From Heracleum sosnowskyi (Eukaryota; Streptophyta; Magnoliopsida; Apiales; Apiaceae): 64,000 nucleotides of DNA. A program made the translations under genes and the position numbers. Positions 1-9,700 of the stretch are shown here, piece by piece (positions within the stretch are counted from its first letter, which is position 1; every line of letters begins with the position of its first letter). Location: positions 129,010,998 to 129,074,997 of the forward strand of contig CM061240.1 of NCBI GenBank assembly GCA_030848705.1. The letters are read 5' to 3'. The notes beneath the pieces are model-generated. The model ran no database searches, was not told the origin of the DNA, and was given only the letters and a program-made list of their open reading frames with translations.

Positions 1-694
1 TATCATTCTCATCACAATACTTCTTGAATTCATCATTGTTGAACTGAGTTCCATTGTCTGTGACTAAGATACGTGGAATCCCGTATCTGCATATCAAATT
101 CTCCCAGAAGAAATGCATCACCTGCTTGGTGGTTATCTTGGCTAAAGGTTTAGCCTCAATCCACTTGGTGAATTAGTCGATTGCTACTATCAAGAACTTT
201 CTTTGAGCACTTGCCATTGGAAATGGCCCAAGTATATCCATCCCCCACATGGCGAATGGGATAGGTGAGTTAATGGATGTCATCATCTCTGGTGGTTGTC
301 TAACCACCGGTGCATGCTTTTGGCACCGTTCACACTTTTTCACGTAGCTTTTAGCATCTTCAAGTATGTTTGGCCAATAGAAACCTAGACGAGTGACTGT
401 ATGAGCAAGGGCTCTACCCCCCAAGTGCTGCCCACAAATTCCCTCATGCACTTCTCTTAGGGCCAATTCTACCTCTTGGGGTCTCAAACACTTCAAATAA
501 GGAACAATGAACGACTTTTTGTATAGGATTCCCTCAATCAGGGTATACCTTAATGCTCTCACATACAACTTTCGTGCTTCTGAAGTGTCGTTGGGTAGCC
601 ACCCAGTTTCCAGATAAGCTTTGATGGGATCCATCCAACAACTAGCAACATCAATAGGTGCTACCAACTTTGCATTGATGTTTGGGGTCTTCAA
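1..694 (-). pseudogene. gypsy integrase, N-terminal part and start of core
   Basis: This is the integrase module of the Tat-type gypsy element, which would insert the cDNA into the genome. The zinc-binding H-H-C-C region is visible (HEGICGQH then KKCERCQ), followed by the start of the catalytic core (WGMDILGPFP). A stop codon at about 173-175 replaces the expected aromatic residue in the VAID-x-FTKWIEAKP stretch. The reading resumes in the same frame to position 1, including VTDNGTQF with the second catalytic Asp. A further stop at about 713-715 separates it from the RNase H. Non-functional in this copy. Confidence 0.8.
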
Positions 695-712
695 GACTTG
701 AAAGTATACACT

Positions 713-1159
713 TTAAGCGTAGTTCTCAATTTCAGAAGAAGCAAACTTAGACAAGGCATCGGCCTTCATGTTCTCTTCCCTTGGAATATGTTCCACATAG
801 CATTCGTCAAACTGAGTCATGATGGCCTTGACAAGTTTTAAGTACTTGGCCATGACTTCATCTCTGGCCTCAAATTCCCCATTTACTTTGGAAACCACTA
901 GCCTCGAGTCTCCACACACTTTCAGGGTTTTAACTCTCAAGGCTCCAGCCAGCCCTAAGCCAGCTATCAGGGCTTCATATCCAGCTTCATTGTTTGTCGT
1001 TGGGAAGTCCAGTTTTAGTGCGTACTCTATGAGAAATCCATCAGGACTTTGTAGCACCAAACCTGCTCCACTTGATTTTGTTTTTGATGCCCCATCAAAA
1101 TAGAGCACCCAACATTCTTTGGACACCATGTCTTCATCTTTCTTGTCTTCATCTATCAC
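713..1159 (-). pseudogene. gypsy second (archaeal-type) RNase H
   Basis: About 148 residues match an RNase H fold: WVLYFDGASK at the first catalytic Asp, NNEAGYEALIAGL with the Glu, VCGDSRLVV with the next Asp, and HIPREENMKADALS near the end. This additional RNase H lies between the RT-RNase H polyprotein part and integrase, which is diagnostic of Tat elements. It is in the same frame as the integrase fragment but separated from it by one stop codon. It is out of frame with the RT fragment, with a frameshift near 1235 and another stop between them. Confidence 0.8.
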
Positions 1160-1208
1160 TTCCTGCCCCCCGACTTCCTAGTTGTCAATAGTGCATTCAA
1201 CCATGAAG

Positions 1209-2729
1209 TCAGCGAGTGCTTGAGCTTTTATGGCCGTTACGAGGCTTATACTTGATGTCAAATTCTCCCAATTCAATAGCCCATTTGATCAGCCTTCCAC
1301 TAACTTGAGGGCTATGCAAGATGTTTCTTAGAGGCTGATTGGTCAAGACCTCTATCTTGTGTGCCTGGAAGTATGGGCATAGCTTTCTTGAGGCCATTAT
1401 CAAGGCTAAGGCAAACTTCTCTATCGTAGAGTAGTTTATTTCTGCCCCATGTAGGATCTTGCTTACGTAGTAAATGGGTTTCTGAACCTTCAATTCTTCT
1501 TTTACCAAAACGGCTCCTAAGGCTGTGTTAGAAACCGCCAAGTACAAATAGAGAATTTCTCCTGGCTTTGGTTTTGCCAACAGTGGTGCCTCATCCATGT
1601 ATTTCTTCAGGGCCTCAAAGGCCTCTTGGCTTTTAGTTGTCCACTCAAAATTTTTCACGTTCTTGAGTGCTTTGAAAAAAGGTAAGCACTTCTCTCCTGA
1701 CTTGGAGATGAATCTTCCCAAAGCTGCCACTCTTCCCGTTAGTTTCTGGACATCCTTGACAGTCCGTGGTGGTTCCATGTCTAGAATTGCTTTGATTTTG
1801 TCGGGATTAGCCTCGATTCCTCTCTTGGAAACCATTAGGCCTAAAAACTTTCCCGAGCCTACACCAAAGGGACATTTAGCTGGATTCAACATCATCTTGT
1901 GGTGCCTCAGCACTTCAAATGCTTCCCGTAGATGGTTTATATGATCGGCCTTATCGAGGCTTTTAACCAACATGTCATCCACATAAACCTCCATGGTTTT
2001 TCCAATCAGGTGTTCAAAAATTTTGTTTACCAATCTTTGGTATGTTGCCCCTGCATTCTTAAGTCCAAATGCCATGACTAGGTAACAGAAAACACCAAAG
2101 TCAGTGATGAATGATACCTTGGAGATGTCATCTTTGTGCATTTTGATTTGGTTGTATCCGTTGAAGCCATCCATGAAACTCAGCATCTCGTGCCCAGTTG
2201 AGGCATCTATTAGGGCATCAATCCTTGGTAAGGGAAAACAATCCTTAGGACATGCATCGTTCAAATCAGTGAAGTCTACACACATTCTCCATTTTCCATT
2301 GGCTTTTTTGACCATCACCGGGTTAGCCAACCATTCTGGGAATTGTATCTCTTCAATGAATCCGGCCTGCAGAAGCTTTTCTACTTCTTGTTTAATGGCC
2401 TCTTGCCTTTCTGGAGCAAAATTTCTCTTTTTCTGTTTCACCGTCTTCCTTTCAGGATCCACATTTAATTTGTGGGTTATCAACTGGGGATCAATCCCTG
2501 GCATGTCAGCCGTTGTCCAAGTAAAAACGTCATTGTTCTCTTGAAGAAAAGATATGAGGTTGCTTTTCAATGGTTCAGGCAATAATGCTCCAACATAAGT
2601 CACCTTCTCCGGTTCACCAGGGACTAAGGGAATTGGGATTAAATCCTCAGTTGGTTTCCCTCTTCGGTCCTCATTATCACTAGTATCCATGTCTTCAATG
2701 GGGAGAACCTGCCCCCCCCCCGATTCCAT
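1209..2729 (-). pseudogene. gypsy reverse transcriptase and RNase H
   Basis: This 506-codon stretch encodes the reverse transcriptase and its connected RNase H. RT motifs are clear: CVDFTDLNDACPKD, FMDGFNGYNQI, AFGLKNAGATYQR and the catalytic YVDD in MEVYVDDMLVKS. The RNase H part begins near LAVSNTALGAVLV. The true frame shifts near 1235, where PRNGHKSSSTR replaces the expected RNase H-tether sequence. At the upstream end the frame joins the protease fragment across a run of ten C at about 2711-2720, a likely indel site. RT copies the element RNA into DNA. Confidence 0.85.
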
Positions 2730-3513
2730 CAGGCCTTAACGCGGCTACGTAACAGCTTCTAGCCATCTTTTGGTCTCCCCGTTCTTCACCAATTCCATTC
2801 CTCGTTGGGAACTTGATTTTCAGATGATAAGATGAGGCAACGGCCTTGAACGCATGAAGACCCTTCATTCCCAGGATTGCATTGTAGGTCGAAGTGGCCT
2901 TTATAACTATGAAGTTCAACATCTGAGTAGACGTATTCGACCCTTGCCCCATTGTCATTGGGAGTTGGATAGTGCCTTCCACCTTCGACTCCACTCCATT
3001 GAATCCATATATGGGCATATTCGAGGGTGTCAACTGAGAGTCAGTATAGCCCATCTTGATGAAAGCATCATGGAACAAGATGTCCACTGAAGCTCCATTG
3101 TCGACCAAAACTCTCTTTGTTTCAGAATTCCCTATCACAGGTACGATGACTAAGGGATCATCGTGGGGAAACTTCACTCCCTCCAAGTCAGAATCAGTAA
3201 ATCCTATTGATATTTCTGTTCGGGCACGTTTTGGTGCTTCTCCGACCACAGTAGCAGTTGGTCCTCCGAATATCATGTTGATGACTGGCCCTCGGGGCTT
3301 GGGATTGCGATCTTGATCGTTATCCTTTCTGTCGTAATCCTTCCTTTCGTAATTTCCTCTTTGACTCCCTTGATTTCCATCCTTAGTGAATTTATTGAGC
3401 TTTCCTCTTCGAATCAAAAACTCAATCTCATCTTGCAGTTGCCTACAATCATCCGTGTCGTGACGAACCTCTTTGTGGAACCGACAAAATTGGTTTTGAT
3501 TCCGTTTGGACAT
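2695..3513 (-). pseudogene. gypsy gag C-terminal zinc region and aspartic protease
   Basis: The fragment begins with a Cys-His knuckle typical of Tat gag (CRFHKEVRHDTDDC) and continues through a basic linker to an aspartic protease with the active-site triad in VLVDNGASVDILF (DNG instead of DSG/DTG). The frame differs from the gag fragment upstream, with the break near 3513-3522, and from the RT fragment downstream at the C run near 2715. The protease would mature the polyprotein. It is probably part of one ancestral gag-pol ORF. Confidence 0.78.
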
Positions 3514-3521
3514 GTCAGTCC

Positions 3522-5075
3522 TCAGTGGCTTCGGCCATCGGGATCTTCCTCCTTTGTTATTTCCATTAGAATTTGGCTCCTGGGAGTATTTAATCTTGCA
3601 TACTCCGTAAACTTTGGCCCAAAATTGTTCCTCTTTGGTGGAGAATCAGAATCCTTTGACGTTCTAGGAAACTTTTCCTTGACGTCGTACTCCTGAGTTT
3701 CCTTTCTTTTCTTTGAATTTCCACTGCCAGCAGCAGCGGGCTCATACTTTCTCATGCTTTCTTCAGCCTTGATGTACTTTCTGGCTCTATCTTGGAGCTT
3801 CAACATGCTCTCGGGTGGATGTTTTACCAATGATCTTTTGAAGTGATCATCAGTGGTTCCTTGCTGCAGGGCTATCATAGCTACTTTGTCTTCCAAGTCC
3901 GGGACTTTCAGAGCCTCCCGGGTAAATCGGTTGATATAATCCCTTAAAGCTTTATTATTTCCTTGCTGGATTCCCATGAGTGACGCAGAACTTTTCTCAT
4001 GCACCCTTCCACTAACAAATTGGTTGATGAACGTTATGCTTAGTTCCTTAAATGACCCAATAGAGTTTGGAGGAAGACGGCTATACCAACGTTGGGCCAT
4101 GCCTGCCAAAGTTTGTGGAAACGCTCTACACTTGACAGCATCATTGGTTGGCTGCAATAGCGGTGTATTGGAGAATGTTCTTACATGATTAGCGGGATCT
4201 CCCGTTCCATCATAAGCTTTAATCGTTGGCATCTTGAATTTTCTGGATATGTTAGCTTTCATGATGTCTTGAGTAAACGGTGGTGTAGGATCATCAGGAT
4301 CTCCTAGGGGCAACAAAACACTAGGATCACCCCTTGGGGCTTCAGCCGTCTTGGTTCTTCTTGGTGTTGGGTCCAGGTTGATTATCGGGACTCTTCCAGT
4401 TGCTTGGCTTTGTGCTTTCGCGGCCTCCTGTTCTGCCAGTAATTTCTTGAGCCTTGCAGCCTCTGCCTCATGGGCCACAATCCTTTCCTTAGTAGTTTGG
4501 GGTTGTTCCCGATTTGTTTGGGAAGAACGTCTCCTCCTTGGGGCAACATCCCTCTCTTCTCCAGTTGAATAATTCTCGTCCTCAGTATAGGGACCCGAGT
4601 AGTCTTGAATCAAAGGGGTCCGTCGAGTTTGAGTTTGTTGATTTTGGGGTCCCAGACCTTGTATGTAAGGAAGAACATATGCTTCATGGTAAGTGGGGTT
4701 GAGACCACTACTGCCCATCGTGGGTCGAGGAGGTATGCCATAGTTTGGCATCCCAAGAGTTTGAGTTGCGTATTGGGGAAGATCCGTAATATGAAGTTGA
4801 AGGCCACTTGGTGCATTCATGAGCAGTGGAGAGGTTGTGATTGGTTGCTGATGAGTGGTCTCTTGTGGATTAGATCCATGAACGACCATTTGCAGGGGAT
4901 TCGTCCCTTCAACCGAAATTGGGATTTCCGGTCCTTGAGTAGTGGTGAGGGGGATATTCGCCCCTTGAATTCCAGTAGTTGGCGGTGGTTGATTTCCGTA
5001 AGTATCAGCCTCAGAGGTGATAGGAAGCTCCTCAGAAGTTTGAGTATCTCGAGTCGTTCTTCGTGTGTTTTCCAT
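3522..5075 (-). CDS. gypsy gag polyprotein, N-terminal part
   Basis: This 517-codon frame starts with ATG at 5075, 16 bp after the primer-binding site. A Gln/Thr/Pro-rich disordered N-terminal region (residues 1-250) is followed by the conserved retrotransposon capsid domain, for example FKMPTIKAYDGTGDP, CRAFPQTLAGMAQRWY and IQQGNNKALRDYINRF. Gag forms the virus-like particle. The frame ends by a shift before the zinc knuckle, so only capsid is encoded here. The ORF is otherwise open, but the element as a whole is dead. Confidence 0.82.
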   Translation of the reverse strand: MENTRRTTRDTQTSEELPITSEADTYGNQPPPTTGIQGANIPLTTTQGPEIPISVEGTNPLQMVVHGSNPQETTHQQPITTSPLLMNAPSGLQLHITDLPQYATQTLGMPNYGIPPRPTMGSSGLNPTYHEAYVLPYIQGLGPQNQQTQTRRTPLIQDYSGPYTEDENYSTGEERDVAPRRRRSSQTNREQPQTTKERIVAHEAEAARLKKLLAEQEAAKAQSQATGRVPIINLDPTPRRTKTAEAPRGDPSVLLPLGDPDDPTPPFTQDIMKANISRKFKMPTIKAYDGTGDPANHVRTFSNTPLLQPTNDAVKCRAFPQTLAGMAQRWYSRLPPNSIGSFKELSITFINQFVSGRVHEKSSASLMGIQQGNNKALRDYINRFTREALKVPDLEDKVAMIALQQGTTDDHFKRSLVKHPPESMLKLQDRARKYIKAEESMRKYEPAAAGSGNSKKRKETQEYDVKEKFPRTSKDSDSPPKRNNFGPKFTEYARLNTPRSQILMEITKEEDPDGRSH

Positions 5076-5090
5076 GGTTGATGTTGTCTT

Positions 5091-5108
5091 CCCACAGACG
5101 GCGCCAAA
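5091..5108 (-). other. primer-binding site of the gypsy element
   Basis: On the minus strand the LTR is followed directly by TTTGGCGCCGTCTGTGGG. A TGGCGCC-type PBS is usual in Tat/Athila elements. The gag start codon lies just downstream at 5075. Confidence 0.75.
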
Positions 5109-5750
5109 TGTTATGGATTAAAAAACGTGCTTGTAAATTAATTGTTGGGATTTAAGAGAACTTCGAGCTTTAATGGCTGCACTTGTGTTTCGAGACTAAA
5201 TCGGTCCTCACAAGATGCCTACGTATCTCAATTAATGCTGAGAATCAAGCCAAAGACGTAGTTCTTGGTGTTGCCCTCGGGGCTATGGCGGCATGGGCAC
5301 ACCAAGGACGTAGTGACTTGTATGTCCTTATTCGAGGATGAAGTCTAAAACGTTGTAGATGACGTATGGAGCTGTGTCCAAAACGTAGTTTTGATTGAAG
5401 GATCAGGTCCTTTATATAGGCGTCTGGAGCCTCATATTTAGAGTAAGTTTAGGAGTCTTAGCTAATAAGTCTCTTTTTTTATAATGCATAAACATTGTAT
5501 TTCTTGCTGGAGAAGTCTTTTCCTTGTTGATAAAGGTTATGACTCATTATTTCTTTTTAATTGGGATTCTGGATCCTTCTTTGATGAATTTGCCATATTT
5601 TGGACTTCTTTCCTGAGCTGTATATTTCCCTTATTTATTAATTACGAAATTAATAAATAATTAGGATATTGGGCCTTGTTTTTGGACCATTCTAGGTATA
5701 ATTAATGCATCATTAATTATATTTCTAGAATTACTTTTCTGTCCATATCA
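5109..5750 (-). repeat. 5' LTR of the gypsy element (642 bp)
   Basis: The boundaries are inferred from the terminal sequences, TGTTATGG at one end and CCATATCA at the other (imperfect inverted ends, TG...CA), and from the PBS abutting the inner end. The partner LTR is outside the window, so the outer boundary is not confirmed by a second copy. Confidence 0.65.
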
Positions 5751-5771
5751 ATACTATACTCGTATAAATAT

Positions 5772-6297
5772 CAAGGTTGTAAAAATCAAAAATTGGTTCA
5801 ACTCGATTTTGTTCCGGAAAAATGAGTACTCGGAAATTAGCGAGTACTCGGACAAATAATCGAATACAATTTTCATAGATTTTATTAAAAATATTAAATT
5901 CATATATCATAATTTAGTGTATTAGCGTTATAAGTATATATTCTTTGTTATTTAATAATAATCTAATATAAGTCTAAAATTTAAAAGTAGTAATATTTCT
6001 AACAATGTACTAGCAATAGTAATGTCCAAATATTAATATTATTTATTTGATAATTTATATTTATACAATGGAAAATAAGCTTCGATGATCGAATACATGT
6101 ATTTTGCAAAACAATTAAAGTAATAATAAAAAAAAATTGAATAATTGAAAATCGGATTAATTTCGAGTATTCGGAGTTTGACCAAATATTAACCGACTTA
6201 TATAAAAATCAGAATTTTACAAAAATTGATACGACTCAGATCGGATCATGTTAATCGAAATGCATACTCGGCCCACTCGATAATTTTTAGAACACTA
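5772..6297. mobile_element. hAT-type MITE relic (526 bp)
   Basis: Terminal sequences CAAGGTTGTAAAA and TTTTAGAACACTA are imperfect inverted repeats, close to those of the better preserved MITE at 7039. They are flanked by ATAAATAT (5764-5771) and GTAAATAT (6298-6305), a 7/8 match expected of an old 8-bp hAT target duplication. The interior carries repeated GAGTACTCGG-like words near the ends and an AT-rich core. No coding capacity. Confidence 0.62.
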
Positions 6298-6713
6298 GTA
6301 AATATAATACAAAATAGTTAATACCTCGTACCCTCCTTAAATAAAATACTTACATTCATTTTATAATTTAGCATTGTATTAAGCTAAATGCCACTAAATT
6401 AATTAGGTTCCTTTCTAGGAAAACCTACATTAATTAATCTACAAAAACTTTCCTTTCCAATGACTTAAGAGCTAGTAATAAAGAAACTAAATATCGGCGT
6501 GATCTTTCTTTATCCGGTTTTAGTCTTTAAACAGATTTTACTCAAATTTAACCAACAAATATCAATTTTTTATTACAGCTCTAGGGTTTAGAGTGGTACC
6601 CATTGTGAAGGAGCTGAAGGAGCACCACTTTTACAAACTATACATACACACACATACAAATCATTCGTTCTTGTGCTTCCTCTCCAAGATTATCAAGAAA
6701 GCTGCCTCTTACA

Positions 6714-9700
6714 ATGTCGGATAATGTGATTTTTGCAGGGCAGGTATGAACATGATTCAAAGAATACAGATTCTTGTGTTTTATTTCATGTATTTTTTTT
6801 GTTGAATCTGAAGTTAGCACAAACTAAACTTAGGTCTTGTATGTAAATATTTTGTATGGCCTTTTTCAAGTTCAAATATTCGTCTTCTTGAAATCTGTAT
6901 TCTTGTGTTCTTGTATTCTTGTATGTAGATGTTTTAAAGTAGATATATATTGTTCTTTTATTTGACATGATAGATATATATTGTACTATTTTTCAATATT
7001 TGTTTTTTTATGTAGATTTATGGTTTGTAGGATATGCTCAGTGTTGTAAAAAGCAGGAATCAGAGTTAATCGGTGAAGGCACCGTCCAGGGATTAATCGG
7101 GTAATCGGTGATTAATCGGAATGATTAATCGGATCATTAATCGGAATAAATTTAATAATATTTTTTATATACAATTATAAAATTATTTCGTTATTTTAAC
7201 TAAACATATGTTATTATCATATTTATGCAAATATGTTAAAAATGTTATATAATTGTAATAAATAAAATTTTGAAGGTTTAACTTTTCAATTAGAGATCAA
7301 TTTAAAAGGAAAACTTAAGAGAATTTACGATTTAAGCATATAAAATTATAATTATATGTACAAAAATAATGTTTTTTCCTATTGTTTAGTCAAGTTTCTA
7401 CCTTTTAATTTTTTATTATTTTTTTTAATTTTAACTATTTTTTAATAATTAGCCCGATTTTTGACCGATTAATCCGATTTTTGACCGATTAAGCCGATTT
7501 TTAACCGTTTTTATGAAAAACGATTAATTGACCGATTTTCGATTAATCAGTTCGATGACCCGCCGTTTAGCGATTAATCGACGATTAATCCCGATTAATC
7601 GCCGACTTTTAGAACACTGGATATGCTATGTTTTCTTTGTCAAAAAAATAAAATAAAATTGATATATTATGTTTTTGTGTAATTGCTTTGCTCTTACTAT
7701 TACAATATTAACTGCAATGAAATTAAAGTTGTAGCCATTAAAATGTCAATCGATATTGTGTGAGTGATGGGTTTTTGACAATTTTATCAATTAACTATAG
7801 ATGGCCCACTATGATTAGAGGATTAGTTTTTAAAGAATTTGGGCCTGCAATTTTTATTTGGTCCATTTCAAAAATGTTCTGTTCATTCACTGATTTATAC
7901 TATTTCATTTGGGTTTTTTTTTCAGCACAATGTGTACCAGAAACTGCGAGGATTGTGGGTTAACATGATTGATCAACTGGATTGCAGTAAATATTATGCA
8001 TATATATATCTATATATAAGTTAGGGTATTTTATATAATGATTTATCTCTTCTTATGATGGTTTTGTGTGTATAGACTGCTGTTGGGCAATAACGGTTGC
8101 TGCAACAGCTACATCGGATTACTACCGCAGAACTTTGCTAAGGAAACACCAGTTGTCTCCACAAGATATACTAGACAGGGTTTGGTACTATTACTATGAA
8201 GATGTAAAGAATAAAAAAAGAGATACTGCAGGTTGCTTTCAATGTGGTCTCCGAATTCCTTTTGAGCTAGTTCGTGATAAAGGGGTTGGATTCTTGGAGG
8301 ATTATCCTTTCGAGGCAAAGTTGAATGAAAAGAAGGATCCTGTCCAGAAATCGGAGGTAATGAGGAAATTGTATGTTTATTTTGTTTTTGTAAGTATTTT
8401 ATAAGTTATTACTGATTTTTTTTATCTTTTCATGACAGTATCCAAGGATCGTCATTGAAGACTTTCAGATGAGAATGACTAAACTTAAAGTTTTTGAAGC
8501 CCTGACGGTCGAGACAAGGATTGTTATAGGGGTCATTGATGTGACAAATGAATTTTGTGATTACAAAGGGGTATTATGATATGTTAGGCCGAATACACAA
8601 TATAATCAAATATGTATGAGAATAACAATAATTAATAACACTGTTTATGAATCAATAAAACTGTAATCTTATTAACAGCTTCTCTCTTTATGATGTTAAT
8701 GAATCATAAAGAGCTTCTAGGTTACAAGAATAATATCTCAATGATCGCATCCCTTCTAGGGATAACCTATCTGTGTTTATATAGTACACAGCTACATACA
8801 ATCCTTCTCTAATTGATATTCCTACAAGTTAGCTATACAATTCATATCAATTAAGGATTGCTTCTTATCTTCTATCCTGTTTCCTTAGCTGTATCAATAT
8901 ATTCTGCTTCTTTCCATCTTCAGAATGTATTGCTTCTAGAATCTTCAATTCTGCACCGACAGCTAATTCAACTATCACCTTGTCAGACTTTAAATAAACT
9001 CTGACCGGCTTCCTTTAAACTCTTCACCCTATCAGAGTTTAACTAAACTCTGATCGGCTTCTGATAAACTCTTGTCAGTACCTGTTGCTTAAACACTGAT
9101 AAACAAACATTAGCAATTATATCTAACAATCTCCCCCAACTTGTTCATAATAAAATGTACAAGTTAAACATATAATTGATGATGTCAAAACCTTTTAACA
9201 AATGCAGTGTTTAACATATAACAGAGTTTAATTTAAAAACAGAGTTTAAATTTGACTTAGAATAGAAAATATTAAAAACTTACAGTCAGACTTTATTTGA
9301 TTTCTTGAATATCAGGCACTGTCCTGAGATAATCAATTAGAAGTCTTCTTTCAGCCTTTTCCAGCTCTTCAACCATGATTTCTTTCAGTTCCTTGAGTTC
9401 TGGATCAGATTCACCAGTCTGATAAATAGCAGCTCTCAGAGAATAGATGGAATTCTTCCTCATCTCATTCCCTAGCTTAATAAAATGTACTTTATCAGAT
9501 TCTAGATTGAATTCTAAGACTTTAACTCCCAGATCAGTCCTTAGTCTTGTACTGTTTCTCTTCATTTCTATAACATTTCCATAAGCATCTCTATACTTAG
9601 GAATGTATACCTTTGAAATTCCTCCTCCAAGCATCACCTTAGATCTTTGCATCTTTTGTCTGATAAATGTAGCAGCATTGTGAGTGTTTCTGTTTTTGAC

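Larger units (their letters stand above)
1..5750 (-). mobile_element. Ty3/gypsy retrotransposon, Tat lineage, degenerate, cut by left edge
   Basis: Read on the minus strand, the order is LTR (5109-5750), PBS, gag, protease, reverse transcriptase, RNase H, a second archaeal-type RNase H, then integrase running off position 1. The extra RNase H between RT-RH and integrase is characteristic of the Tat group of plant gypsy elements. Frameshifts and stops separate the modules, so this copy is not autonomous. The second LTR would lie left of the window, so LTR divergence and target duplication cannot be checked. The base next to the LTR at 5751 begins unrelated DNA followed by a MITE. Confidence 0.88.

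Noticed and set aside
1597..2544. Plus-strand ORFs opposite the gypsy RT
   Set aside because: They are shadows of a conserved RT frame on the other strand.
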